Source: Kuschelorhynchus macadamiae (lineage: Eukaryota > Arthropoda > Insecta > Coleoptera > Curculionidae). From it: a stretch of 64,000 nucleotides of DNA. Made by a program: the position numbers and the translations under genes. The DNA is taken from assembly GCA_030620095.1 (NCBI GenBank), contig JAUTXW010000322.1:930001-994000 (forward strand). Direction: 5' to 3'. Numbering within the stretch: the first letter of the stretch is position 1; each line of letters begins with the position of its first letter. This document shows positions 10,085 through 22,800 of the stretch, in pieces. The notes beneath the pieces are model-generated. The model was not told the origin of the DNA, did no database searches, and saw only the letters and a program-made list of their open reading frames with translations.

Positions 10085-12020
10085 TCATTGTTCTTGGTAT
10101 TAGACCATGTCAAATTGGAATTACTATACTACGCGATCTGAACACTGAATGAGATCGAAGAAATTCAGGCAGGCGTTATACCCGACTTTGCTCGCCAAAC
10201 TGTGACCCTGCGTTAAGATCGGTTCCCATGTGTAATATAAACTGTACCCCGTAAACTCGCACCTCTATTGAAGTTTTTTATTTGTTTAAAAATTTCAATA
10301 GATTCTCTAATTTTTCGTTTATAGAATCCTGGAACCGACGCTAGAACCTTGGTTTCTTTTACATTCATAAAATGACCAGGGGTATGCTGGTGTTCAGCTA
10401 CATCAGATTGAACAATTTGCTTCTTTTTAATACATCGTTCATGTTCCTTAAGTCTATAGTAATTATTCTCCACAGGAGCAATTAATTTCATATACTCCTT
10501 CTGTTTGAAAAGATACAATATCTTTCGGGGATCTCAAGCATTGTCCAATCTTCTTATGTGTATTGAAGATTGTACGCATGTTGGGTCGCACAAGTAATCG
10601 TTCTATTTTGTTTGTGGTGCCATGTACGTAGGGAAGAACAATACTACCTAAAGGTGGCTCTCTATCATTCTCCTTTTGGGGAGTTGGTTTAATACATCTC
10701 TTAATTGAATACGTGATATTTTCAGTGCAATAGCCATTCTCTCTGAAGGCTTCAGTCAGTTTCGATATTTCCGATGTTTGAAAATCTTAATCAGAAATCG
10801 AAATGGCTCTAAATACTAGTAATTTAATAACCTATTTCTTTTATGCTGGATGGTGGTGGGAAATTGCATTTAAGTATTCTATTTGTACTATTTTCCTTCT
10901 TTTGAACAAATACATCTAGATAGGGAATCGTTCCATTAGATTCATTTTTTATTGTAAATTTAATATTATGATATTGTTGACTAAGGTGATCCAGAAATAT
11001 GAGGAGATTTTCCTGTCCATGAGGCTAAACAACAAAAGTATCACCTACATATCTCAAACAGTGTTTTGGTTGTAGTGGGGCGGATGACAGAGGAGATCCC
11101 AAGGCTGCCCCTAAGGTTCGTTCATAAAAACTTCCTTGAAAAATGAAATAAGCAGATGTAAGACAAGCTTGCACTAGGTCTATTAAGTTATTATCAAGGT
11201 TATTTTGGTCCAATATGATATTTACCTGATATAATGGAAATTGAGTCGTTAACAAGAACATTTGTGAAACTGACCAAAATTTTTTCGGGATCCAACTGGT
11301 TTGCCTTAAGTTTTTCCACGAAATGTGCAGAGTTTTTTTTATAAAAGAATCTGTTTTTGAGTAAATGGATTAAGGAAATTTGAAACATATTTGCCTAACA
11401 TTGTGGTACATTGTTCTTGTGTATCTTGAGAAGAACCTGGGGACCTTGCGTGGCTTTAATAATTTCTTCTGCGCTGGTAGCAGGCTGGATGCGGTACTCA
11501 GATTAGTGATGCGCCTTTCTATTCTACTTGTGGGCTCTGCCTGTATCACCTTATTAGTGTTGTTGTCTTAAAGTTAAGTTATCTTTTCCACGTATTCCGA
11601 TAACTGTGGGATTGCCTTCATCTCCTGGAAGGACAAGGATGTCTGTGTTTTCATTTAAGGAATCTATCGAATTTCGGCTGCGGAGAGGTTCGACTTTTGG
11701 TTTTGAAATTCTTAATGATCTTTGCTCTCTCATACCTAACTTCATCGGCTTGCTCCGCTGGTAATCTTCTGATTGCGACTTCAACGGAGGATAGTATGTC
11801 TACTAGGGGAATGCTACTTGGTGCTATTGCGACATTTTTACCTCTGGAGAGGACTATATTTTGCGGAGGTTTCACTGTTTTTTTTTTCTGTTCAGGAGTG
11901 CTTCAAAGTTTTTTTGTTGCTTAAGTGTAACTTCTTGATAGTTTTCGCTGCCTATGCATTGGTGATGTTGTCGAAAGTTATAAATATGGTTCCTTCAAGT
12001 CTAAAAACCGATTTCAGGTG
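10085..12020 (-). pseudogene. Penelope-like retroelement, minus-strand copy, degenerate
   Basis: Reading leftward from about 12020, the PLE protein order is visible in broken frames. First comes an N-terminal segment (APSSIPLVDILSSVEVAIRR, 11875-11651), then TDILVLPGDEGNPTVIG (11784-11554). The RT core follows with LGAALGSPLSSA and RYVGDTFVV (11261-11025); the usual YVDD box reads YVGD, so a catalytic Asp is lost. Next are a connector (about 10620-10540) and a GIY-YIG region where the nuclease core is partly deleted (VENNYYRLKEHERC where the other copy keeps CGEVYVG). The C-terminal stretch HTPGHFMNVKETKVLA remains (10518-10213). The 3' tail (about 10085-10240) matches the tail at 52790-52990. 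It is dead by frameshifts and a lost active-site residue. Confidence 0.8.
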
Positions 12021-12059
12021 AATTTCTAGTAGTATTTCTACAAAGGAAAAAAATGGTAC

Positions 12060-13420
12060 ATTAGAACAATTTTTCTATAGAAAACCGACGCATATAAATA
12101 GATAGTTAAATGTAAATTCCCACCATCCAGCACAAAACGATAGTATTTAGAGCCATTTCGATTTCTGATCAAGATTCTCTAACAACGGTAACATCGAAAT
12201 TTAATGAAGCTCTGAGAGAGAATAGCTATTGCACTAAAGATACACGTGTTCAATTAAAAGATATAGTAAAAGTTAACACAACTTTTGGACAACAATGCCT
12301 ATAAGGTTATGCTGACTGCGTAAGTAGAATAGAAAGACGCATCACCAATCTGACGCTTCCAGCCTGCCATCAGTGGCAAAGAAATCATTAATGCCAAGCA
12401 ACTTTAAGATTCCCAGGTTCTATGGTCTTCCCAAGTTACACAACAACACTGTATCACTTCGCTCGATCGTCCTACAATAGACTCGCCCACATACAAATTA
12501 GATAAATATCTTCCAAATGTTCCTAATCCATTTACTGAAAAAATAGATTCTTTTATAAAAAACTGCCATTTCGTGGAAAAACTTAAGGCATTCCACTTGG
12601 ATCCCGAAGATATTTTGGGCAGTTTCGATGGACACTATCATGTACATGTATCACTATACCTAAATATTCCTGTTAACGACTCAGTTTCTATTATATCAGA
12701 CACATTGCTTGTATTAAATATAGTTATTTCATTTTTCAAGGAACTTTTTATGTTCAAACCTTAGGGGCTGCTATGGGATCTCTTCTATCACCTATAGTAG
12801 CCAATATCTTCATGTAGACCTTTGAGGATATTGCTTTAACATCCGCTCCATTACAACAAAAACACTGGTTCAGTTATGTAGATGATAATTTTGTTGTTTG
12901 GGCTAATGGACAGGAAAATTTCCTTATATTTCTGTATCACCTTTATCAACAACGTCATAATATTATATAGAAAACCGACGCATACAAATAGATATTTAAA
13001 TGCAAATTCGTTACACAAAAGAATATTGGGCAATTCTTGCGATTCCCGAAAGATGTACCTTTTCAAACAGAAGGAGTATATAAAATTCCTTGCTCATGTG
13101 GAGAAGTGTATGTGGGATAAACAGGGCGCTCATTATCCACTAGACTTAAGAAACATAAACGATGTATTAAAAAGAAGCAAATTGTTCAATCTGCTGTAGC
13201 CGAACACCAGCATACCACTGATCATTTTATAAATGTAAAAGAAACCAAGGTTCTAGCGACCAGCGTAATTCCAATTTGAAACGGTCTAATCCCACGAACC
13301 ACGATTTCTTCATTGCCCAAAGCCGTGAAAGCTTCCGTTCTATGTTGGCTTTGTTGATTTAAAAAAGATCTATTATAAATGAAAAACGTTTTTGAAGCAA
13401 CATGATCCAAGATATTAAAA
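12060..13420 (+). pseudogene. Penelope-like retroelement, plus-strand copy, rearranged
   Basis: Plus-strand PLE copy facing away from the minus copy. It begins with a displaced post-RT segment (FYRKPTHINRYL at about 12075). It then restarts with RIERRITNL, FKIPRFYGLPKLH-like and RT segments in several frames. LGAAMGSLLSPIVANIF (about 12765) and YVDDNFVVW (about 12875) keep the catalytic YVDD box. The GIY-YIG part reads IPCSCGEVYVG then a stop, then TGRSLSTRLKKHKRC (about 13085-13165). The stops, frame changes and a deletion after the RT make it inactive. It is related to, but not identical with, the minus copy. Confidence 0.78.
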
Positions 13421-13649
13421 GATACAGGACTTCGCTGGGCATAAGCACAAATTATACCATATCACAGAAAAATTGCGTTAGATTTTTCTGTGATCACACC
13501 TAACATGTAATATAATATGTATTATATGTTACGTATGTGTATGAATAGAAATTTCAAATAGTGTTCAGCTGGAAGAGGGTAACTGATATCCGGTATATTA
13601 CACGAATACCAGTAACGAACCTAACAGTGATTAAAAATATGTGTTTTAG

Positions 13650-13847
13650 AGAGCCTGAACGCCATGCACAAGTATGCTCTGGAGCAAAATGGACTTTGCT
13701 ATGTAGAACTTCTATTTAGACCGATAGTTTTAATATCGGATTATAATTTTACCGAGTGGTTGCTATCATCAAATACTGTGCTATCAAAATCGAGAGATTA
13801 TTTCTATCTATTCAACTGGCTTCAAGGTGGAATTCTCATTTCTGATG
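13650..13847 (+). CDS. CYP4 exon A (first exon recognised)
   Basis: Acceptor GTGTTTTAG at 13641-13649 and donor GTAAGT at 13848. The first two bases complete a codon from an unseen upstream exon. It encodes SLNAMHKYALEQNGLCYVEL through GGILISDG, equivalent to the beta-1 sheet and B-C loop of CYP4 enzymes. The ATG at 13664 is internal and not a start, because the upstream codons are homologous and follow a good acceptor. No anchor or proline-hinge exon could be found between 1 and 13649. Confidence 0.88.
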
Positions 13848-16800
13848 GTAAGTATATTTTATTAAACCATAAATAAGTACCTATCGAAAATTTTAAAGCC
13901 ACATATTATAATAAACACAGTTTTGGTTTTCGGGAGAACGTCTTTCTTATTTCTTTTTTTTTACATCACGAAAACCTTTCTAGATGCGGTATTATAGATT
14001 GCTTATTAATAGCGATGCCGCGAGAGAAGACATATTTTATATTCTCGTCTTGTCTCGTCTGGTTTTGTATGGAATACTACTCTAATGAAGGGGTTGAGAC
14101 GAGCCGAGATTCTCGCCTCGTCTCGACTTTTATTAAAAAAACCCTCACCTTATAGATTTCTGTCAAAGGATATTACTGCATCAATAAAGTTCTTCAGATT
14201 TATTTTACATAGACATTTCATTCTAAACGGATACGGAAATTCTAAAGCCTCACGTTGTGTTTTTTGCTCACGCCATTGGAGATGGATTTATCTCCATGCA
14301 TGAGAATGCATGTCCACACACGGTAAAGGTTTTAAAGAAGTATCTGGCAGACTCTGAAATTTCCGTAATGGATTGGCTAGCCCGATATTAATCTTATTGA
14401 GCATGTATGTTAAGACAAGTTCGGGAAGTAGTGTAAAATCTACAGGAGCTCCGGTTGGCACTCAACCGAATTTGGCAAAACATTAACCAACAACTTTTCC
14501 ACAATTTAATTTTAAGCATGCCCAATAGATGTCAAACCACTTGATTCTAGGAGTGGGAATGCCAAATACTTACAATCTTGATTATGTATTGTATTTATTT
14601 ATCGTTACTAATTTTTTAAATTATCGTAAAAAAAATAACTAAATTGTTTGATTTCTTTGTTACGTAAATAAAGCTGTGAATTATTTTTTATTTGCTTAGA
14701 GACAAATAAATTAAATAAAAAAATGGGGTGCTAAGGTGTTTACTCATTTGAAGCAGAAAAGTTGGACAAAGCCTAAATTTTGAAACAGACCTGTATACGC
14801 AAAAAAAGTTTTTTTTTTTTAAATTAAATAATAATAATTATTAATCTTTTATATTGAACACTTTTTCACAAACGGAACAGGTAAAATTTAACAATCTTTA
14901 AAAGTCATCATTTTCAATGTCGGTATTAAGTTTTTTTTCGAGACACCTAAACAGAAACATTAAGTGATAATTATTTATCGTGCACATGTGCATCATGTAG
15001 TTAATAAATTGGTATAATTATGCTTATTAATAATATTAAAATATATTTAAAGGCATAAAACGAAAGTCTAATAATTAAAAAAATATAAGAAAGATATTTC
15101 ATTTTCTAAAAAACATTGACGTTTTAGAAACATTTGGTAAATCTTCGCAATGCAACTTTTTAGTAAAACGTATCCGAAGAATTTTATTGATGCAAAAAAA
15201 TCCTTTGACCGAAATAGAAAGATGTATGTATTTATATCTATAAGGATTTCTATTACTATAAGTCGAGACAAGACGAGAATCTCGTCCCGCGGCATCACTA
15301 ATGGAAGTAAACGGCCGCCCGGTTAAAACAAGTACACCAAACAATATTTTTGGTAGCAAAACCAAATGAACAACAAAATAATAATAAAAAATTACAACTT
15401 TTTCGAATCTCACTCTTAATTTGTAAGTGTTTCGACGTAAATACTTAATATTTGTTGATTCCTGTACTAGTATTGGGTAGACAAGACTTTTTTTCCGAAA
15501 CAGTTTTTGGTTTTAATTCTATACACTACATAATGTTGGTGACCTTTGGACCCGCACGATAAGACCGCATTCGACTATATCTGTATATGCTAATAATATT
15601 TACATCGCAAAGAAGTGGTTTGTAAATATTGAAGTATTGATGAGGTGCTACTTTTTGTTTTATAGTTTTCAGGTGTAACTTAGAACCAGTAATTATCGTA
15701 GAATTTTGACGGGACCTCTCTCGTAATAGTTTATATTTTAGGCACATGGCTAGCATATAGAGAACTTGCACATATGAAAACACTGCTTAACTTCCGTCTA
15801 TTCATAAAAAGTATTGATATGATCTAGGCAACTTGCTACAAGCTGGCAATGGTGAGCTTTATTTATTTTTTGATTCGTGGAGTTTGTTTCTACAAGAAAT
15901 TTGTTTGCAGTTTTCTGTAATGGTGGAGAGCTGGATACTGTACTTGGTCTTTTAGTAAACTTTTTGAAACATATGGCAATATTAATTAAAATGTTGCCCT
16001 AGGGTTTAACAAAGCCCGTATACTTATTTGACGAGAAATCGAACCTAGAAAACATTTCCTCGATACATGTTACCTGTAAAATAATTCACATACACGAAAT
16101 AAAGGGCTCACGTTTTGAACCTGTTTTTTGCTGTTGTGGAGGATTGGTGGACTGACGTTAAAAATAAGGAAAAAAATCATAGTTTCTTATATGATTTTTA
16201 AAAATGATGTTCAATTGATTATTAAATATACATTTGAATTTTTCATAAAAATCTAAGATACTTTTACATTTAATAATTTTTAAAAGTCGGAGATATAAAG
16301 CATTTTACTCTCCTTTGAACCACCTTGGAAATGTCCAAATTATTGATGGATGTATAAAGGTGTCGAAGTGAAACCAATAATTTTAATTATTCATATCGAT
16401 GGTGCCGTCTGGAATTCCGAAGTTTTGATCAAAAGGTCTAAATTGGTCAATCCGGAGAAAATCCTATATTGATTTTCAGTAGAATCATATTATAAATGGC
16501 ACAAATGTTGGGCCAATTCGACACTGCCGTTTTAACTTATATTATGTAATACTGAACTGTTTCCAAACTGTATCTAATAAAAATAACTCCCGCAAACCTT
16601 TCTGTGTCCGAACGGACAAGTTTATCTCTTGCCACAGAAGGCTCTCAAGCCAGTGTGCTAGGGTCATGCGCTTGCACTTTTAAGGTACAAGGATCCAGGT
16701 ATACTGCGGATTTTCTTGTGATTCAGAACCTCTCTAAGGACATGCTTCTCGAACCAGGAGTGTATAATAGACTATAAACGAAATTGTGTCTATATAGGAT

Positions 16801-19800
16801 GAAACGAAAGAAAAACTTTGTATTGGGCTCAGCCGACAAAATAATCTAAACATTTAATTCAACTACCAGAAGTGAGCGACAGTCAGCCACAGGAATTGAA
16901 TTTAAAGATATTTTCAAAACCGGTTTGGTACAACCCATAACCCATACGACTAAACATAAAATCACCCCTAAAGAGGACAAAATAATAAACAAACGTCGTT
17001 ATCCTTTAAACCCACATCAAAAACGAATTATCTATGAATGTATTGACGAAATGCTTGAGGCACAATCTTATTATTCCAGCCCTCCCGTCCTTGTTGCGCG
17101 AAAGGGCTAGAAGGATAGATTCTGTATACATTATCGTGAATAGAAGTATATCACCTAAAACTAGATCTCAGTTTCTCCTAGAATATAGGATGCTCTCAAA
17201 GATCTAAGCCAAGTCAAATTTCTTTTCGTGCTCGGTCTCAAAGCCGCGTTATTAGCAAATTCCCATGTGCGAAAATTCCAAAGAATATACAGCTTTCACT
17301 ACCCCAGTTGGAGCAGCTTACTGCCACTTTTCAAAAGTTAATGACCACCGAAGTCTTAGTCGGCTAACTCCACAATTTCGTTTAGGTCTACCTTGACCTT
17401 TGAAGAACATTTAAGACACTTACGATTAATTTTCGAAAAGTTGCAAACTCAGGTATCAGCAGAAAAATGTCAATTAGCCGTCACTGACCTAGATTACCTA
17501 AGTTACAGAATTTCCGGTTGAAAGCAGTTTATTTCATAGCTAGTGCAACTAACATTAAATCCAAGAACTCATTTCGACAAAAGGATTCGGTTTACTCGAT
17601 GTTGGTATGGGAAGCAACACATGCAGACTAATAGTGATATTCGGAAAAGTTATAATTTTTTATTAAATTGCTGATCATTTTTAGATTATTTTTGTGATAA
17701 TTATGTTACTTCTGACTCAAAATTTACTTACCTATTAATTTGCGTATTTTCGATTAACACAAGATAAAGAAAACCAGGGCAATTACTTTTCTTATACGGT
17801 CCTTGAATCATTTTGGCCTGAAAAAATACTCCAAAAAAAATTTCAGATTTTCAGAAGAAACAAATTTTTGCTAAAACAAAGAGGGTTTCACATAACAGTC
17901 TGTATTATATAGTAGTCATGGAAACTAAAGTGTGTGTGGTTCAAAGAAAAAACTGGAAGGATTAAATAGAATTACAGAAACAACTACTCCGCTGGCTAAT
18001 GCCACGTCCGGTACTGAATTACACTGTTGATTCCTGACTTTCGTTGGAGGAAATAATGTTAATGTATTTTTGATTTACGTTACACCAATGATCCCTGACT
18101 GAAATGGATCATTACGCCTGCGGCAATCCAGAACATGTTCCAGACAAAGATTATGGTATCCTTGCTGTGACGTTGGTGGAGCCAGTGAAGTAGCTGTCTC
18201 TGTGATTTCATTTTGTGCCTTTGCCCTACATGAGGCTAGTATATGGCGGCCTGATAACCTCTAAAAAAACGAAGTCATTATCGTCGTTTGGACTGAAATT
18301 AATCATTGCACCTGCATCATAATACCCTTATTGTGACGCTGGTGTAACCTAAATAAAAAATATATTGCAAAATCTTTTTGCATTTCGAAATTATGTAACT
18401 TTAAATTTTACTAAAAATATTGTTTTGGAGTACAAATTCAATGATGGAACTAATTAAGATATCGGGTTTTTACTTCATTAACTTTAATTTGTAAAAAATA
18501 TGGCACGCGTATAAAAGTGCTAGCAATATTTCAGTCATTAATTTTCATTTATAATATAATTTATTCCTATAGAAAAAATATTTTCTTTTGTAACGAATAT
18601 TAAGTAGATGTCATTAGAGTGGCAAACATGTACGGTATGAAAAAATAATATGCATTTAAAAGCATTTGCATTTTATGGTATCGCATTCTACTCACATATT
18701 AATACAAATTTACATAAATTGTTGATGTGCCGAATATAGATATGTTTTGTGTGAAAATGCAAACTCACATTACTCCTAATAAAAAAGTGTACAGCGTCAT
18801 AATTGTAAAACGTTTTATACGTACTGTGATCAAAACGCTCTATCTTAAGCAACTAATAGTAAAACAATGACCCGCCAATGAACTAGATAGTATTTTTAGT
18901 TCATTGTGACCCGCTTATAACATTTTATTTAATGATTTTACTCACATATTTTATAAAAGGATTTTTATGCATGGAAATGAATGAAATCTTATAGATACCT
19001 TATATAACGGTTGTAGGAAAAATAAATTATAATTTTTGCTTTATTTTTCAATAACCTGAGGACGGGGGACCAACATAATTTATTCGAAGAACCTTTCAAA
19101 ACAAAAATCTATATTCAATTGACTATGTATTCTTTTCACAATTTTCTTTCTAGTGCATACGAAAACCTAATAAAATGGATGAAAAACCAATGAATAATCG
19201 TTTGTAGTCTTCGCTGCAAAAGGGCCGTTTATTGCTTTATTGTATTTGTCAGGCAATTGAAGATATGGGCACAAAAATAGATAAATTATTTTTGTAGCAT
19301 CAATTCATACCCTACTATTTTGATCAAGATTACTTATACCTCGGGAGAAAAATTGAGGTCAATTTATAAAAATGCAACTTTTTTTAATTTTTATATTTAT
19401 TTTTTAGTATAAAAATGCAGTTCTTAGTATAGCAAACACTAGCCACGGAAGAGTTCAAACCTGTAGCAAAGACAAATTTCAAAACATTATTTTATCAAAG
19501 CTGACATTTTGTAAATTAGCAATTTTTTTAATAACACAAACAGATAGTCTACAGGCAGCACTGTTGGAATGTTGTAATACAAATTTACTATTATTTTATA
19601 AATTACATATATTATGACTAATTAAACTTATCAAACAAAAGGTTAGAAGGCATTTTCAAGGTACTAAAATTCAGACATGTGTGACAGAGTATCAATTTGT
19701 AAACGCGCGCGGTTCACTGATATACTGTGAGTCAGTGGCGGCCCGTGAGATGTTCAAGGGTGTTGTCTGCATTAAAAATACGCATGCAAAAAACCACTAT

Positions 19801-22800
19801 CATTAAACTGGCGGTTGTACGTTTTATTTCTACTTGAACCACTAACTACAATGTTTATTTGTGTTGTCGGTTGACCAAATTCGTTAATTTAAATCTTGTT
19901 TTCGTACGCCAAAGAGCTAAAACTATGGGTTTGTAAATACTTGATTGGTGGATTCCTACTGCATTTCCATTAGAGTTGAAAATGAGTCGGTAGAATCCAT
20001 AATTAGAAGAAATTTGAATAGCAAAGGTAATAAAAGTGTTTTAATTTTGATTTTAGAATTAATTTACTGTGACAACGAACTTTTTTGCTTCCGTGGCCCA
20101 CTCACAATAATTTTGATCTTTTTGACAGTATTTTCCAGAGATGCAGTAAATGTTTAGAATGCGTTTACTCACAAATCGTGCACTTTTTCGAAGTAAGGCA
20201 AGAGTAACTTTTCTGCGTAAAAAAGTGTGTGTTAAGGGATTTTAATATCAAAAATGACAAAAATAAAAAAGTTAAGCCAGAATTTTATTAAGTCCCCCAG
20301 TTTTACCCGATAATGATTCGAGCTGAAATACAATTTAGAGTTAATTTTGTAGATCTCTAGAAGCTCAGTATGTGAACCGAAATTTATTGATTTACTTAGC
20401 CACGTTTTGAAAAAATCAGCGAAAACCGGCTTCACGATTTTACTTTGACACCCTATATCTAAAACGGAGCATCCGTACGTTTTATTTCCTCTTGAACCAC
20501 TAATTTCAATGTTTATTTGTGGTGCCGGTTGACCAAGTTCATTAATTTGCGCCAAAAAGTTAAAACTATGGGTTTGTAGAAACTCGACTCATATTTGTGC
20601 AACTAAATAGAACCAATAGAACGAACGATTCAACAAAACACGGCCGTGCACGTGAATCGAAATAAACACAGCAAATCTTGCGTTCTGCCGCCGCGCCGTG
20701 CAGCCGCAAATCACCTATAAACCGCGGTATTAAGCCACGTGCGGCTCTCGGCAATCGGACGTGTCATTTTAAAAAACCGATCGCTGTGCACCCAGAGTTT
20801 TTCGCGCCTGTCGGAAAACGGCCTACGCTGGAGATCTTCAGGCCGTGAAACTTGCGGTGTTCTTGTTGAAGCTAGGAGAAAAGTCTATAGGGATGTTAGA
20901 GATTTATTCTCGGATTTATTTGTCATACAAAAATATTTAAAAAATACGATTTGTCGAAATTAGATGTGTTCTGCAGCTCTGCAGCTCTTATGCACCAGCC
21001 GCCACAGCTGCGAGTATTTATACCTGAAACTTCACCTTCATTGAACGTATTTATTTAAACTGTAACCAAACGGGTTAATATACTTAATACAGACGAGACA
21101 AAGTCTTGATCTCGCCTCGTCTCGACCAACATTCGAGACGGGACGAAAAGAGATTAGCTAAAATGGAGAAGAGACGAGATAAACTTAGTCTCGTCTCGTC
21201 TCGCGGCTTCAGTAGTCTGACAAAATCTGATGGGTTTAGAACTGCATCTAGTATTACCTCAATTTTAGAGAGTTTGTCCTTATCTCAACTCAAATTTATT
21301 TTAAAATAAGTAAAGTTGAAAAAACATAAATTTTCACCTAAAACGCTGAATACTTGAAACGCACGAAAAAAAAAATAGGTCCATTTTTAAAAGGTAGTTA
21401 ATTTGTTACTGGTATTAAATTAAGTACCTTAAAAACCAATTGAAGTCGAAGAGCAACTAAGTTACAATAAATAACGCTTACACGGCTCTTGACTCTATAG
21501 TTAGAAATACTAGGCACTTTAAAAACTCAGTTCCGTTACAACTATAAATAATATACATTTGGAATATGGCGTGAGATTTATCGCTTTCTAGAATGAGTCA
21601 ACGTTCTTAATCTCGGCATGTTACACATTCTAAAAGTTTTAAATTTTTTACCCTGGCTTTGTGACTACCGTGGTATTTAGAAGGACATTATTTTAATTCG
21701 AGAAGCCGGCTAAAAGTTTCTACACCTATAGATATATGAAGAAGCCTAACAGTTTATAAAAGGATCTCTAAATGAACGGTTATGAATTCAGAAACTTGTC
21801 AAAACCTATTTTTAATAACCTTTTATTTTAGGTGACCGCTGGAAAAAGAGCCGCAAAATTCTTACTCCAGCATTTCATTTTGCAATTTTAGAGAAATATG
21901 TAGATGTATTTGATGAACCATCTTCAGTTTTCATTAGTCTGTTACGGAAAGAAGTTGGCAAAGATGAGGTAGATGTTTATCCTCACGTTACTAGACTTAC
22001 CTTGGATGTTATTTGCCGTAAGTCTAACCACTATAGTTAGTTAAATGTATTGATCAGCAAAATTAGTTTTTTTTTAGATACGAATAAATAATTTTTTAGC
22101 TCATGTACAATTAAATTTAGTATAAAAAATATTTTCTATTAGACTTACAGCAGAATGCTTTCTGCTATTTATTTCTAAGAATATTCCCAGGTTCCTGAAA
22201 AAAAATGCTTATTTTATTTATAGGCTTTAAATAGCTTTTAAGAACAAAAAATACTATTTCTCTGTAGAGACCACAAGTTTTCAGTAACCTTTGATTTACT
22301 AAAGTAAAATAATATATCCCTCTTATAATTCATCACACCATTATTATTATTATTATTATCGAAATTGACAATCAATTTTTAACAAATGTTGGGTTCCAGG
22401 TCTATCCCGGATGCTTGCATCAAAAGGAGTGGGCTGGTTTCTATTAGTTCTATGTGTTGTCCTGTAAGAATTTCCTCACTATGTGTCAAGTATTGAGCAG
22501 GACTGCCTTCTGGATATCGATGAATGCAGTCCTATGATTTTCAGGTTCTGTTCTTGTGTTTTTGGCACTAGTCCAGTTCATGATACGATAATACATGAAC
22601 CTTATTCAGTCGCCACATTTTCTGTATCTCGATGGCCATCTCCGTATATTTGGCCTTGATATTTATCCACGTTGTTATTATTGGGTACAGCAACGTCTAC
22701 CAAATAAGCTGTCTTTGCTTCCTTATTTACCACATCAGGCCGATTATGCGGCACCCGTCTGTCGGTGATAATTACCCGATCGTAGTACAATTAGGCACTA

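Noticed and set aside
13664..13876. ATG at 13664 as the start of the P450 protein
   Set aside because: Codons upstream (SLNA) are homologous and follow a good splice acceptor at 13649, and the frame's downstream stop lies in the intron after the GTAAGT donor.
14009..15300. A single complete hAT element bounded by the GATGCCGCG ends
   Set aside because: No matching 8-bp target duplication at the two ends, so it was kept only as a finding and not annotated as one element.
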